Positions 26,428 to 37,018 of a DNA stretch of 48,228 nt are shown here, piece by piece. The notes beneath the pieces were generated by a model. It did not search any database. It saw only the letters and a program-made list of their open reading frames with translations, and was not told the DNA's origin. Positions within the stretch are counted from its first letter, which is position 1; each line of letters begins with the position of its first letter. This DNA comes from Lachnospiraceae bacterium (GTDB lineage Bacteria; Bacillota; Clostridia; Lachnospirales; Lachnospiraceae), in assembly GCA_017634455.1 (NCBI GenBank), contig JAGBNK010000007.1, forward strand, positions 1 to 48,228, in the 5' to 3' direction. Made by a program: the position numbers and the translations under genes.

Positions 26428-26452
26428 ATTTAAAATATAACCCATATTTTAA
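26428..26452. repeat. Perfect 10-bp inverted repeat upstream of the chemoreceptor
   Basis: TTTAAAATAT, five bases, ATATTTTAAA, 52 bp upstream of the mcp start. It could be an operator or a promoter-proximal AT palindrome. I found no convincing SigD-type promoter here. Confidence 0.5.
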
Positions 26453-26569
26453 ACCACACGCTCACTATTTTATAAAAAAATCAAGACTCAGTAAATATAG
26501 TATCCAGCCCAAAACCTTTAGGCATATTTGTTACAGAAACACAAAAAGCAGCTGATATTTATTTATTCA

Positions 26570-28597
26570 TCAGAAACGCTCTTTTATAAGACCACTTCTG
26601 TAAGCCAGAAGCAGGCCTTGCAAATCATCAACAGTCTCCTTTAGCTCTAAACCTATGTCAGTATTTGCCACTCTCTTGCGCTGTAGAGCCTTCTGTACCA
26701 ATATTCTATCAGAATGAATATCGCTTCCTCGCTCCACTGCATCCTCCACTGAAGTAAAAGGTTCATGGGCTGCCAAAACCAATCCATAAGAATTATATAT
26801 GAGTGTATAACCAGCAATTCCGGTTTTGGGTTGGTATGCCTTGGACAGGCCTCCGTCTATAATAAGCAGCTTACCACCACATCTAACAGGTGACTCTCCA
26901 GACTTGGCTTCAACTGGAATATGTCCATTGATAATATGAGACTCATCATTTGGCTTAATTCCATCTTCCCCTTGTACTCCCAGCCCAAACTCAATAAGTA
27001 TATTGTCCACCACTTCCTCATTATCAAGAAGTGAATAATATGGATTCTTGGGCTCCACATGAGTACTCTTGTCATCGATGAAATATCTCTCAAAGGTAGT
27101 CATCTTCTCCTTGCCAAATACTGGTGAGTCAGGATTCTCCCACAGCCACCATAATATATCACGGCCTTCTGCTAATTCCTCCTCTGTATTTCCATAGAAA
27201 CCTAATCGGGCCACATGCTCCAGCACATCATAGAGCTTTCTACCGGTATAGGTATCATTTCCCACAGTAACCGGCAGAAATTCACCTTCCTTGGTCAGCG
27301 GGACACAACCGTGATACAAGAGATTTCCATTATATACCTTGTACAATCCCCCATGAGAATACAGGAAATTTACATGCTGTCTCAGCTTCTCACAATTGGT
27401 AAATGAATAAACCAGCTGATCCACAACTTCCTGTTCCGCACTGGTGAGAGCATATACATCACCATCGAAATCTATTGTTGGAAAATATGAATCATTTAAA
27501 GCATAGGTCTTGCCATATGCTTCCACTGTGCCATCTGAAATATTAATCTTGTCCAGAAGCAATCTGTCCTCCATATGATACTCTGGATGCTTCTTGATAA
27601 GCTGACCTTCCAGCTTAAACTGCAATACTGTTATGGCCTTGTGCATCTTCTGCTCCAAAGCATTATCCAGATTCAGATGTCCTGATAAGTCATCATCAAA
27701 TGAATTGCCATGAGATAACTCGAAGCACTCGCAAGGATCATCAACATAATATTCCATAGCAAGCTTTGCCAGAGGCAATAGATTAATTCCATATCCCTCC
27801 TCAAGAGTTGACAGATTACAATACTTGGCAGCTATACGAATAACATTGCACATACAAGCCGGATTTCCAGCAGCAGCTCCCATCCATAGCAAATCATGAT
27901 TGCCCCACTGAATATCTACAGAATGATGATTCATAAGAGCATCCATTATAAGATGAGGACTTGGACCCCTGTCAAATATATCTCCAACCACATGTAAATG
28001 ATCCACAGTCAGTCGTCGAATCAGATTGGCTATTGCTATTATCAATTCTCTGGCTCTGGCTGTAGTAATAACAGAATGAATAATCTCATTATAGTATGCT
28101 TCCTGATCAGCCTCGTCAGGTCTACCGGTCATCAACTCCTCGATGACATAGGCGAAATCCGGCTCCATAGCCTTACGAACTTTGGAACGAGTATACTTTG
28201 AAGCTGCGTTTTTGCATACTCTCACAAGTCGATAGATAGTAATCTGATACCATTCATTCAACTCAGAAGTATCTGTAAACCTGCAAATAACCTGGTCCAA
28301 CTTTTCCTTGGGATAATAAATCAATGCTGCTAATTCCTTCTTCTCAGCAGTCATAAGCTGTGGGCCAAACTCATCATCAATCTTTCTGCGAATTGCTCCG
28401 GAAGCATTTCTCAAAATATGCTGAAATTGATAATATTCCCCGTGAACATCAGTTATAAAATGTTCTGTTCCCTTTGGCAGATTTAGAATCGCCTGCAAAT
28501 TAATAACTTCTGTAGCAGCAGCTGCAATATTAGGATATTGCTTAGACAACAGCTTATAATATCTCTGTATCTGCTTGCCATCCATACCTTCTCTCAT
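26570..28597 (-). CDS. fbp: Fructose-1,6-bisphosphatase class III
   Basis: Class III FBPase, the Firmicutes type, makes fructose 6-phosphate in gluconeogenesis and belongs to the calcineurin-like metallophosphatases. Metal-site motifs are visible: FITDVHGEYYQF, VVGDIFDRGPSPH, IQWGNHDLLWMGA and YSHGGLYKVYNG, plus INGHIPV near the end. I prefer the ATG at 28597 (MREGMDGKQIQRYY, 675 residues) with AGGAG nine bases upstream; the frame extends eight codons to a GTG at 28621. Length agrees with Bacillus Fbp (about 670). It is transcribed alone between a terminator of the upstream DUF2225 gene and the chemoreceptor. No clear terminator of its own was found. Confidence 0.96.
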   Translation of the reverse strand: MREGMDGKQIQRYYKLLSKQYPNIAAAATEVINLQAILNLPKGTEHFITDVHGEYYQFQHILRNASGAIRRKIDDEFGPQLMTAEKKELAALIYYPKEKLDQVICRFTDTSELNEWYQITIYRLVRVCKNAASKYTRSKVRKAMEPDFAYVIEELMTGRPDEADQEAYYNEIIHSVITTARARELIIAIANLIRRLTVDHLHVVGDIFDRGPSPHLIMDALMNHHSVDIQWGNHDLLWMGAAAGNPACMCNVIRIAAKYCNLSTLEEGYGINLLPLAKLAMEYYVDDPCECFELSHGNSFDDDLSGHLNLDNALEQKMHKAITVLQFKLEGQLIKKHPEYHMEDRLLLDKINISDGTVEAYGKTYALNDSYFPTIDFDGDVYALTSAEQEVVDQLVYSFTNCEKLRQHVNFLYSHGGLYKVYNGNLLYHGCVPLTKEGEFLPVTVGNDTYTGRKLYDVLEHVARLGFYGNTEEELAEGRDILWWLWENPDSPVFGKEKMTTFERYFIDDKSTHVEPKNPYYSLLDNEEVVDNILIEFGLGVQGEDGIKPNDESHIINGHIPVEAKSGESPVRCGGKLLIIDGGLSKAYQPKTGIAGYTLIYNSYGLVLAAHEPFTSVEDAVERGSDIHSDRILVQKALQRKRVANTDIGLELKETVDDLQGLLLAYRSGLIKERF

Positions 28598-28696
28598 TTT
28601 TCCATTCTCCTCTTTATCCACTTTTCCTGAAATCTCGCACTTATAATCTACTTATAGTGACAATATCCCTTTTTAATTCCCTTAATACTTCCAAAA

Positions 28697-28742
28697 ATAA
28701 AAAAGGGTAGAGAAATATTTGTTATAAATATTCCCTTACCCT
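28697..28742 (-). terminator. Intrinsic terminator of the DUF2225 gene
   Basis: Minus-strand imperfect 17-bp stem beginning AGGGTAAGGG and ending CTCTACCCT around a 5-nt loop, followed by TTTTTTATTTTT. Confidence 0.88.
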
Positions 28743-28751
28743 CTATTAATC

Positions 28752-29615
28752 CTATGATTGTTGTTTACTCTCCTCTATGATGCGATCCTTTAAATCTAAG
28801 CACTTATCCTTCATTCTTCTATTAACAGAATTTGAAGTAACAAGACGGCTAACTAACTTAGCAGCTACATCATATTTCTTATAATGCATAGCCATATTGG
28901 CAATCAAATACTCAACTGTATTACTATCCATTCCTGCATATGGTGGTGTCTCAGTCTGTGTAGCCTGAACAAATCCATCAAATGCCTGCTTGTAGAAGCC
29001 TTCGTACTCAGCCTCCACGCTCTCCTTCTTCTTCTTGTAAAAAGGAGTATTGTCTGGCATAGTCTCCATCTGAGCTCTACGAAGCCATGCGATATTCAGA
29101 CAAATGTATGCCTTCTCAGCAAGCTTTGCATGCTTTGCCATCGCTGATACAAGAGCTAGCTTGTACTTCTCAACTGCATAATCATATGTATAAATCTCTA
29201 CTGGCGGCTCATCGATTGGCTTAAAGTTCTGACATATAGCTTCTTTAATCCACTTTCTCTGAGATGTAGATACATGCTCGAATTCCTGATTCAAAGCTGC
29301 ATATCCACATACCGGACAAGCTGAAACACCATATTTCAATGTATCAATATAGTTATATCTAGGTCTAAGATCCGCATCCGGCTCAAGTCTCTTTAACTTT
29401 GTAGATTTAACTGATCTGATTTTGAACTTCTTGTAACATACTGGACATTCAATAGTTCTATCCATAAGGAAATCTTTCTCCTCAGGAACAACTACTTCCT
29501 TCTTGGTTGCATTGGCATCTGCCGCCTGCTTCTTGTCCTTCTTTCCATCATCTAAGATATTAAATTCTCCATCACCGCTGAGACCAAATTTCTCAAGTCC
29601 TGATAACAAACTCAT
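28752..29615 (-). CDS. DUF2225 family protein (zinc-ribbon plus helical repeat)
   Basis: The 287-residue protein has an N-terminal linker, then two CPVC knuckles (ECPVCYKKFKIRSV at about 57-70 and ACPVCGYAALNQEF at about 100-113) that should bind one zinc. These are followed by LRPRYNYIDTLKYG-type conserved residues and a helical C-terminal half (about 140-285) resembling TPR repeats. This is the layout of DUF2225, a cytosolic Firmicutes family without a defined function. It has a good promoter and ribosome binding site (GTAGGAG), is followed by a terminator and is therefore monocistronic. A palindrome overlaps the expected transcription start. Confidence 0.85.
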   Translation of the reverse strand: MSLLSGLEKFGLSGDGEFNILDDGKKDKKQAADANATKKEVVVPEEKDFLMDRTIECPVCYKKFKIRSVKSTKLKRLEPDADLRPRYNYIDTLKYGVSACPVCGYAALNQEFEHVSTSQRKWIKEAICQNFKPIDEPPVEIYTYDYAVEKYKLALVSAMAKHAKLAEKAYICLNIAWLRRAQMETMPDNTPFYKKKKESVEAEYEGFYKQAFDGFVQATQTETPPYAGMDSNTVEYLIANMAMHYKKYDVAAKLVSRLVTSNSVNRRMKDKCLDLKDRIIEESKQQS

Positions 29616-29641
29616 ATTTATTACTCCTACTCTAATTACCT

Positions 29642-29654
29642 ACACAATTTGTGT
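29642..29654. promoter_or_regulatory. Palindrome at the DUF2225 promoter start region
   Basis: ACACAA, one base, TTGTGT is a perfect 13-nt inverted repeat directly downstream of the -10. Its core, ACAAATTGT on the minus strand, also occurs twice upstream of the activase gene (32523-32531 and 32560-32568). It may be an operator; the regulator is unknown. Confidence 0.4.
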
Positions 29655-29660
29655 CACACA

Positions 29661-29689
29661 ACTATATCATGTAATACCAATTTCATCAA
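29661..29689 (-). promoter_or_regulatory. SigA-type promoter of the DUF2225 gene
   Basis: On the minus strand: TTGATG, 17 bases, TATAGT, about 46 bp upstream of the ATG at 29615. Confidence 0.7.
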
Positions 29690-29699
29690 GTATTAAAAT

Positions 29700-31379
29700 C
29701 TAGTCATTCTTTGGTAATTTAAATGAACTCTTTAGTGAAACAATTCTGTTAAATACTAAATGCTCATCACTTGAGTCCTTAGAATCCACACAGAAAAATC
29801 CCTGTCTTACGAACTGGAAGCTGTCATAAGCCTGTGAGCCCTTAACTGATGGCTCAATGTATGCCTTTTTCTCTACAAGAGAATTAGGATTAACATTGAC
29901 GCTACCATCTTCATTGTACACACCCTTCTCTTCATCTACAAGATTTTCATACAATCTAACAGTAGCTTCCACTGCTGTATCACAGTTTACCCAATGGATA
30001 GTTCCCTTGACCTTGCGGCCGTCTGGGCTGTCTCCTCCACGAGTCTCTGGATCATATGTACAATGAATTTCTGTAATGTTGCCCTCAGCGTCCTTCTCGA
30101 AGCTGTTGCAAGTTACGAAGTATGCATTCATAAGACGCACTTCGTTGCCAGGGAACATTCTGAAATACTTGCGAGGTGGTTCCTCCATGAAATCATCTCT
30201 GTCGATGTAGATTTCTCTTGAAAATGGAACCTGACGACTACCAAGTTCTTCATTTTCCATATTATTTGGTGCATCAAGGTACTCAACCTGTCCTTCTGGA
30301 TAGTTGTCAATTACAACCTTGATTGGATCCAAAACTGCCATAACACGAGGAGCCTTCTTCTTTAAGTCCTCGCGTATGCAGTACTCAAGCATTGCATAAT
30401 CAGAAGAAGAATTTGCCTTGGATATACCACTGAGCTCTACGAAATTTCTAATAGCTTCTGGTGTATAACCACGACGGCGAAGTCCTGCGATTGATACAAG
30501 TCTAGGATCATCCCATCCGTCTACAATTCCATCCTCTACCAACTTCTTGATATATCTCTTTCCAGTTACTACATTGGTGAGATACATCTTGGCAAACTCA
30601 ATCTGACGAGGTTTCTTGTCAAACATATCTACATTATTTACAACCCAGTCATATACAGGTCTGTGATCTTCGAATTCCAATGTACAGATAGAATGTGTAA
30701 TTCCCTCAATAGCATCCTCAATTGGATGAGCGAAATCATACATTGGATAAATGCACCACTTATCTCCTGTTCTGTGATGACTCATATGAGCCACACGGTA
30801 AATAATTGGATCTCTCATATTAATATTAGGAGATGACATATCAATCTTGGCACGAATAACCATTGTACCGTCTTCATATTTACCATCTCTCATATCTGTA
30901 AATATCTGTAAGCTCTCCTCAACAGGACGATTTCTATTAGGATCATCCTTGCCAGGCTCTGTAAGAGTACCTCTGTATTCTCTGATTTCCTCTGGAGTCA
31001 AATCAGAAGCGTAAGCCTTACCAGCCTTGATAAGATTTACAGCAGCCTCATACATCTGGTCGAAATAATCTGATGCGAAATAGAGATGATCCTTCCAATC
31101 AGCTCCAAGCCAGGCAATATCTTCCTTGATAGAATCAACGAACTCTACCTTCTCCTTGGTAGGGTTAGTATCATCGAATCTCATATGGAATTCACCATTA
31201 TACTCCTGAGCCAAACCGTAATTCAAAATAATTGACTTGGCATGTCCTATATGTAAATATCCATTTGGCTCTGGTGGAAATCTGGTTACAACTGTATCGT
31301 AGACTCCTTCAGCCAAATCCTTATCAATCTCTCTCTCAATGAAATTCTTGGAAATTACTTCCTTCTTCTCGTCTTCCAT
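29700..31379 (-). CDS. glnS: Glutaminyl-tRNA synthetase
   Basis: GlnRS charges tRNA(Gln) with glutamine. The 559-residue protein has the class I HIGH motif in [15 protein letters not shown], the FDDTNPTKE segment, and the GlnRS-type [24 protein letters not shown] region, followed by two C-terminal anticodon-binding beta barrels. The KMSKS-equivalent loop appears as VVTGKRYI, where E. coli GlnRS has VMSKRKL. Many Firmicutes lack GlnRS and use GatCAB instead; glnS in clostridia is usually regarded as horizontally acquired. A GAGGT ribosome binding site precedes the ATG. It is followed by the DUF2225 gene, which has its own promoter. GluRS is excluded by the GlnRS-type sequence around the anticodon-binding part. 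Confidence 0.95.
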   Translation of the reverse strand: MEDEKKEVISKNFIEREIDKDLAEGVYDTVVTRFPPEPNGYLHIGHAKSIILNYGLAQEYNGEFHMRFDDTNPTKEKVEFVDSIKEDIAWLGADWKDHLYFASDYFDQMYEAAVNLIKAGKAYASDLTPEEIREYRGTLTEPGKDDPNRNRPVEESLQIFTDMRDGKYEDGTMVIRAKIDMSSPNINMRDPIIYRVAHMSHHRTGDKWCIYPMYDFAHPIEDAIEGITHSICTLEFEDHRPVYDWVVNNVDMFDKKPRQIEFAKMYLTNVVTGKRYIKKLVEDGIVDGWDDPRLVSIAGLRRRGYTPEAIRNFVELSGISKANSSSDYAMLEYCIREDLKKKAPRVMAVLDPIKVVIDNYPEGQVEYLDAPNNMENEELGSRQVPFSREIYIDRDDFMEEPPRKYFRMFPGNEVRLMNAYFVTCNSFEKDAEGNITEIHCTYDPETRGGDSPDGRKVKGTIHWVNCDTAVEATVRLYENLVDEEKGVYNEDGSVNVNPNSLVEKKAYIEPSVKGSQAYDSFQFVRQGFFCVDSKDSSDEHLVFNRIVSLKSSFKLPKND

Positions 31380-31476
31380 TATTTATGCTACCTCAATTCT
31401 ATTTATTATCTACCGCCCATAGGCAGGCATAATTTTCCTCTTATATATAGGCAAATAATATTTATATAAGCAAATA

Positions 31477-32355
31477 TCATTTAACATGTTTATGTGTAAA
31501 CAAATGATCCTGGCAATACTCATAATTGCCATTACATTTTGAGCAGAATCTAAATTCAAGCTCAGGATTAGTCAGCTCAGTTCTACCGCAAATTGCACAT
31601 TTATGACGGGAAATCTGTCCCCCTGCATTGTGATAACCGGCATTTTGTCTGCCCTCATTTACCTTGCGCTTGTATTCATGTCTGCGATGTATGTCTCGTG
31701 GATCCACACGCTTGTAATTTCTTGTGCCAAAGAAGAACAACAAGAAGTTCAATACAGAAGCGATAATAGCCACTCTGCCGCCCCAGTCTGAAGCAATCAC
31801 ACTATATATCATCAATACGCCATACAATACTGCCATCCACTTCATCTTGATCGGGATAATGAAGTAAAGCAAAATCTCCATATCAGGATAGCACACAGCA
31901 AATGCCAGGAATATGGACAAATTAATGTATTGCATTGAGAAATAATTGCCAATTCCGATTATGGCAGCCCCTGGTCCCTCAATTGCCGCATATATTCCGT
32001 AGAGGATAAATGATCCAATCAAAGTAAATATCATACCACCAAAGATATATGCATTAAATCTAAATGTACCCCAAGTATTTTCCAATGCATTGCCCAACTG
32101 ATAGTAAAGCAGAAGCATTATAGCGAAAAACAGCGGATTCATTGTCTCTGGAATCATTATCCAGGTAAATATTCTCCATATCTGGAAACCATGAATAATG
32201 TAATAAGGCTCCAATGTCATAAATGACAGGAAATTAATATTTGTAATTTGGGTTCCAATAGTCAGTAAATATCCAATTATATACAGACCAATAAGGTAAG
32301 TCATCAGATGATTAACTGAGTATTTGCCGAATTTTCTCTCTAGTTTATTAAGCAT
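31477..32355 (-). CDS. Rhomboid-fold membrane protein without visible catalytic dyad, with C-terminal zinc ribbon
   Basis: The 292-residue protein has about six membrane helices (residues 15-210) in an order like rhomboids: an N-terminal helix, an amphipathic loop rich in W and F (HGFQIWRIFTWIMIPE), then clustered helices and the phrase ILLYFIIPIKMKWMA typical of the family. The catalytic GxSG and the His of the last helix are not seen: the equivalent positions read GIGNYFSMQY and DWGGRVAIIA. It therefore looks like an inactive (pseudo-rhomboid) member. The C-terminus (about 250-290) holds a zinc-ribbon-like set CAICGR...FCSKCNGNYEYCQDHLFTH. It is divergent from the activase gene. The function is unknown; binding or chaperoning membrane proteins is an inference. 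Confidence 0.75.
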   Translation of the reverse strand: MLNKLERKFGKYSVNHLMTYLIGLYIIGYLLTIGTQITNINFLSFMTLEPYYIIHGFQIWRIFTWIMIPETMNPLFFAIMLLLYYQLGNALENTWGTFRFNAYIFGGMIFTLIGSFILYGIYAAIEGPGAAIIGIGNYFSMQYINLSIFLAFAVCYPDMEILLYFIIPIKMKWMAVLYGVLMIYSVIASDWGGRVAIIASVLNFLLFFFGTRNYKRVDPRDIHRRHEYKRKVNEGRQNAGYHNAGGQISRHKCAICGRTELTNPELEFRFCSKCNGNYEYCQDHLFTHKHVK

Positions 32356-32564
32356 TCTATCTAATCTCCGTCCCTAGTATTACCACAAGATATACACACT
32401 TTATAATTTGTAAATAATTAACTACCCTAAAAGCATAAAACGCTACCATTGATTATAAGATTTGAGGTGGTTTTTTGTCAATGAATGTTGTATAGGAATA
32501 TTTAATATGAATTTTTAATAATACAAATTGTCCAAATTGTATTATTTATATTCAATTATACAAA

Positions 32565-32593
32565 TTGTTTTTTGGCATTCCCTGTTTTATAAT
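32565..32593 (+). promoter_or_regulatory. Promoter of the activase gene with repeated ACAAATTGT motifs
   Basis: TTGTTT, 17 bases, TATAAT on the plus strand, 55 bp before the start codon. The 9-nt inverted repeat ACAAATTGT occurs at 32523-32531 and 32560-32568 (overlapping the -35), with a related copy at 32532-32541, an arrangement suggesting an operator. Confidence 0.6.
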
Positions 32594-32648
32594 AGCAATG
32601 TTCGCTTTTAATAGGAAAAGATATTTTATTAGAGAGGGAGACTTACCT

Positions 32649-35600
32649 ATGAGTAACTTACATAAATTAGGAATCGATATCGGTTCTACAACAGTAAAGG
32701 TAGCCGTTCTTGATGAAAATGATAATCTCATTTTCTCAGACTATGAGCGTCACTTTGCTAATATAAGAGAAACACTTCACTCACTTATCGAAAAGGCCTA
32801 TGCTGTCACAGGCAATATAGAAGTAGCTCCAATGATTACAGGATCAGGCGGATTGACTCTTGCCAAGCATCTGGGTGTGGAATTCAATCAGGAAGTTGTA
32901 GCCGTTGCCACAGCCCTGACTCACTATGCTCCTCAGACAGATGTAGCTATTGAGCTTGGTGGTGAAGATGCCAAGATTATCTATTTTGAAAATGGTAATG
33001 TAGAGCAGAGAATGAATGGTATCTGTGCCGGTGGTACAGGCTCATTTATCGACCAGATGGCTTCACTTATTCAGACAGATGCCAGCGGTCTTAATGAATA
33101 TGCCAGAAATTATCAGCAGCTCTATCCTATCGCCGCTAGATGTGGTGTATTTGCCAAGACAGATATACAGCCACTTATCAACGAAGGTGCAACAAGAGAA
33201 GATTTGTCTGCATCAATCTTTCAGGCAGTAGTCAACCAGACTATCTCAGGTCTGGCTTGTGGTAAACCAATCAGAGGTCATGTTGCTTTCCTTGGTGGTC
33301 CACTTCACTTCTTAGATCAGCTTCGGGAGAGATTTATTGAGACATTGAAGCTTGATGATGAGCATACTATCATTCCAGATAACTCACATCTGTTCGCTGC
33401 AATTGGTTCAGCTCTCAATCACAATCCTGAATCTACTACAGATTTGGATACATTATTAGATCAGTTGTCATCTGAGATTCATATGGCCTTTGAGGTAGCT
33501 CGTCTTGAGCCACTTTTTGCAAATGAAGCAGAATACCAGGAATTCACAGATAGACACAATGGCAACCATGTACAGACTGCTGATTTAGCAAACTATCATG
33601 GCAACGCCTTCCTTGGAATCGATGCAGGTTCCACAACAACTAAGCTAGCTCTTGTATCAGAGGATGGAGATTTACTTTACTCCTTCTACTCTAGCAACAA
33701 TGGTAGCCCACTTGTTACAGCTATTAAATCAATCAAAGAGATATATAGCCTCATGCCAGAGGATTGTCATATTGTTCATTCATGTTCTACCGGATACGGA
33801 GAAGCATTTCTCAAATCAGCCCTGATGCTGGACGAAGGAGAAGTTGAGACTGTAGCTCATTACTACGCTGCTGCTCATTTCAATCCTGATGTAGACTGTA
33901 TCTTGGACATCGGCGGTCAGGATATGAAATGTATCAAAATCAAGGATCAGACAGTTGACTCAGTTCAGCTTAACGAGGCTTGTTCTTCTGGATGTGGTTC
34001 ATTTATAGAGACATTTGCCAAGTCATTGAACTTCTCTGTTCAGGACTTCGCCAAGGAAGCTCTCTTTGCCAAGCATCCAATTGACCTGGGAACCAGATGT
34101 ACAGTATTTATGAATTCCAAGGTAAAGCAGGCACAGAAGGAAGGCGCATCTGTAGCTGATATCTCTGCAGGTCTTGCTTACTCAGTTATCAAAAATGCTT
34201 TGTACAAGGTTATCAAGCTATCTGATGCCGCTGACTTAGGTCAGAACATCGTAGTTCAGGGTGGTACATTCTACAATGATGCCGTTCTTCGTTCACTTGA
34301 ATCAATCGCAGGTGTACAGGTTACCCGTCCTGACATTGCTGGTATCATGGGAGCCTTTGGTGCTGCTCTTATTGCCAAGGAGAGATACGAGGATAATCCT
34401 CGCACTTCTATGCTTACAATCTCACAGATTGAAGATTTAACTTTTGATACTAACTTAGACAGATGTCCTCATTGCAACAACCATTGCTTACTTACAATCA
34501 ACCAGTTCAGCGATGGCAGATCATTTATCACAGGAAACCGTTGCGAGAGAGGTCTCGGTCTCGAGAAAAACAAAGACAATATACCTAACCTCTACGATTA
34601 CAAGTACAAGAGATTGTTCCAGTACAAGCCACTATCTGTGAAGGAAGCCAAGCGCGGTACTGTAGGACTTCCTCGTGTGTTAAATATGTATGAGAACTAC
34701 CCTTACTGGGCTACCTTCTTCAAGGAGTTGGGCTTTGCCACAATACTCAGTCCTCGTTCATCAAGAGCTATCTATGAATTGGGTATCGACTCTATTCCAT
34801 CTGAGTCAGAGTGCTATCCAGCCAAGTTGGCTCACGGACATGTACAGTGGCTCATCAACAAGGGAATGAGTGATTTCATCTGGTATCCATGTATACCTTA
34901 TGAGCGTGAAGAGTTTGCTGATTCCGACAATCACTACAACTGCCCTATCGTAACAAGTTATGCGGAAAATATTAAAAACAATGTGGAAGCCATCACAAGT
35001 GGTCAGGTTCGATTCCTCAATCCATTTATGGCATTCACATCAGAGGAAATTCTCACAGATCAGCTTGTGAAAGTATTTGCCACAGAATTTCCAGAGATTC
35101 CTGCAAATGAAATCAAAGCTGCTGCTCATGCAGCGTGGGTTGAGCAGGGTAACTACAGAAATGATATGGCCAAGAAGGGCGAAGAGACTCTGAAGTACTT
35201 AGAAGAAACAGGTCGCAGAGGAATCGTGCTCTGTGGTCGTCCATATCATGTAGATCCAGAAATCAATCACGGTATCCCTGATATGATTAACTCTTATGGT
35301 ATGGCTGTACTTACAGAGGACTCTATCTCTCACTTAGGTAAATTAGAGAGACCTCTTATTGTATTAGATCAGTGGATGTATCACACTCGTATGTACTCAG
35401 CTGCCAACTATGTGAAGCAGCGGGAGGACTTGGATATCATTCAGCTGAATTCCTTCGGATGTGGTGTTGATGCTGTCACAACAGACTGTGTGTCAGATAT
35501 CCTTACTAACTCAGGCAAGATTTACACCTGCCTCAAGATTGATGAGGTTAACAACTTAGGAGCTGCCAGAATTCGTCTCCGCTCTCTCATTGCGGCTATC

Positions 35601-36929
35601 CGCGTAAGAGACAAGAGAAAGACTGTCAGAGAAGTGAAGCCTTCTAACTTCCAGCGTGTAGAATTTACAGCTGATATGAAGAAGAACTACACCATCCTAT
35701 GTCCTCAGATGTCTCCTGTACATTTCGAGTTGTTGCAGCCTGCATTCCAGGCAGCCGGATACAATCTGGTTATTCCAGATATCCCAACCCGTGAGTGTGT
35801 AGACTATGGATTGAAGTTTGTAAATAATGATGCTTGCTATCCTTCACTTATTGTTGTTGGACAGCTTATGGCAGCAATTCAGTCAGGCAACTATGACATG
35901 AGCAAGACTGCAGTGCTTATATCTCAGACTGGTGGTGGATGTAGAGCTTCTAACTACATCGGTTTCTACCGTCGTGCTCTTCGCAAAGCCGGATATGAAA
36001 ATGTACCTGTAATCTCATTGTCAGCTCAGGGCTTGGAGAAGAACTCAGGATTCAAGATAACTCCACTTCTGTTACAGCATGCTCTGTATGCTCTGATTTT
36101 CGGAGATATCTTCATGAGATGTGTATATAGAATCAGACCTTATGAGGCAGTACCTGGTTCTACAGATGAATTACATGATAAATGGAGACAGAAAGTTATC
36201 CAGTTCGTAACTCAGGATGGCTTCCTCTCTCATAGAAAATATAAGAAGATGTGCCGTGATATCATCCATGACTTCGACACACTTCCAATACTTGATATCA
36301 AGAAACCTCGTGTTGGTATTGTAGGTGAGATTCTGGTTAAGTTCCTGCCAGCTGCCAACAACCATTTGGCAGAGTTGCTTGAATCAGAAGGAGCTGAAGC
36401 TGTTGTCCCTGATTTGACTGATTTCTTGCTCTACTCCTTCAACACAGCCAACTTCAAGCAGGAAAACCTGGGTGCTTCCAAGAAGTCACAGTGGATCTGC
36501 AACAGAGTTATTGATTTCTTCGAATGGTTGAGAAAGGCTGCAAGACAGGCATTCAACGAAAGCGAGAGATTCTCAGCTCCAGCTTATATCACAGATACAG
36601 CTGAGCGTGCCAAGGACATCGTATCTCTGGGAAATATGACTGGTGAAGGATGGTTCTTGACTGGAGAAGTATTGGAACTTATTCATGATGATTGTCCAAA
36701 TGTGGTATGTATTCAGCCATTTGGTTGCTTGCCAAACCACATTGTAGGTAAGGGTGTAATCAAGCAGATTCGAAGCTTACATCCAGAAGCCAATGTAGTT
36801 GCTATCGACTACGATCCAGGTGCTTCTGAGGTTAACCAGCTCAACAGAATCAAGCTTATGCTCTCAACAGCCAACAAGAATCTGGCCAAGGAAAATAATA
36901 ATGAATCCAATAATGCCAAAGCAGTTTAA
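32649..36929 (+). CDS. Acyl-CoA dehydratase activase-related fusion: two BadF/BcrA-type ATPase domains plus 2-hydroxyacyl-CoA dehydratase-like (DUF2229) region
   Basis: Activases of this family use ATP and a [4Fe-4S] cluster to inject an electron into 2-hydroxyacyl-CoA dehydratases. From the ATG at 32649 (GGGAG eight bases upstream) the product has 1,426 residues. ATPase domain 1 (about 5-290) shows [22 protein letters not shown], cluster Cys in [15 protein letters not shown] and RCGVFAKTD. Domain 2 (about 325-605) repeats this with [38 protein letters not shown] and RCTVFMNSK. The rest has Cys-rich CPHCNNHC, then dehydratase-like segments ([35 protein letters not shown]). Such giant fusions are frequent in clostridia and Bacteroidetes, but their substrate is not established. 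The frame extends 28 codons further, into the promoter, so that start is rejected. Confidence 0.9.
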   Translation: MSNLHKLGIDIGSTTVKVAVLDENDNLIFSDYERHFANIRETLHSLIEKAYAVTGNIEVAPMITGSGGLTLAKHLGVEFNQEVVAVATALTHYAPQTDVAIELGGEDAKIIYFENGNVEQRMNGICAGGTGSFIDQMASLIQTDASGLNEYARNYQQLYPIAARCGVFAKTDIQPLINEGATREDLSASIFQAVVNQTISGLACGKPIRGHVAFLGGPLHFLDQLRERFIETLKLDDEHTIIPDNSHLFAAIGSALNHNPESTTDLDTLLDQLSSEIHMAFEVARLEPLFANEAEYQEFTDRHNGNHVQTADLANYHGNAFLGIDAGSTTTKLALVSEDGDLLYSFYSSNNGSPLVTAIKSIKEIYSLMPEDCHIVHSCSTGYGEAFLKSALMLDEGEVETVAHYYAAAHFNPDVDCILDIGGQDMKCIKIKDQTVDSVQLNEACSSGCGSFIETFAKSLNFSVQDFAKEALFAKHPIDLGTRCTVFMNSKVKQAQKEGASVADISAGLAYSVIKNALYKVIKLSDAADLGQNIVVQGGTFYNDAVLRSLESIAGVQVTRPDIAGIMGAFGAALIAKERYEDNPRTSMLTISQIEDLTFDTNLDRCPHCNNHCLLTINQFSDGRSFITGNRCERGLGLEKNKDNIPNLYDYKYKRLFQYKPLSVKEAKRGTVGLPRVLNMYENYPYWATFFKELGFATILSPRSSRAIYELGIDSIPSESECYPAKLAHGHVQWLINKGMSDFIWYPCIPYEREEFADSDNHYNCPIVTSYAENIKNNVEAITSGQVRFLNPFMAFTSEEILTDQLVKVFATEFPEIPANEIKAAAHAAWVEQGNYRNDMAKKGEETLKYLEETGRRGIVLCGRPYHVDPEINHGIPDMINSYGMAVLTEDSISHLGKLERPLIVLDQWMYHTRMYSAANYVKQREDLDIIQLNSFGCGVDAVTTDCVSDILTNSGKIYTCLKIDEVNNLGAARIRLRSLIAAIRVRDKRKTVREVKPSNFQRVEFTADMKKNYTILCPQMSPVHFELLQPAFQAAGYNLVIPDIPTRECVDYGLKFVNNDACYPSLIVVGQLMAAIQSGNYDMSKTAVLISQTGGGCRASNYIGFYRRALRKAGYENVPVISLSAQGLEKNSGFKITPLLLQHALYALIFGDIFMRCVYRIRPYEAVPGSTDELHDKWRQKVIQFVTQDGFLSHRKYKKMCRDIIHDFDTLPILDIKKPRVGIVGEILVKFLPAANNHLAELLESEGAEAVVPDLTDFLLYSFNTANFKQENLGASKKSQWICNRVIDFFEWLRKAARQAFNESERFSAPAYITDTAERAKDIVSLGNMTGEGWFLTGEVLELIHDDCPNVVCIQPFGCLPNHIVGKGVIKQIRSLHPEANVVAIDYDPGASEVNQLNRIKLMLSTANKNLAKENNNESNNAKAV

Positions 36930-36954
36930 TCGGATATAATCCAACATATAAAAT

Positions 36955-37014
36955 AAAACAGGAATTAGATTTCAGTGTAATAATAAAATCACTTTCAAAT
37001 CTAATTCCTGTTTT
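36955..37014. terminator. Bidirectional terminator between the activase and GGDEF genes
   Basis: A perfect 18-bp stem (36955-36972 and 36997-37014), starting AAAACAGG and ending CCTGTTTT, with A and T tracts at its ends, serves both converging genes. The loop can form a small second stem (AGTG/CACT). Confidence 0.93.
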
Positions 37015-37018
37015 TATA

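Noticed and set aside
26377-26569. SigD (flagellar-type) promoter for the chemoreceptor
   Set aside because: No TAAA and GCCGATAA-like pair with correct spacing was found; only an AT palindrome is visible.
32565-32648. Upstream start of the activase gene
   Set aside because: The extra 28 codons overlap the promoter, while the ATG at 32649 has a good ribosome binding site and opens the conserved ATPase motif.
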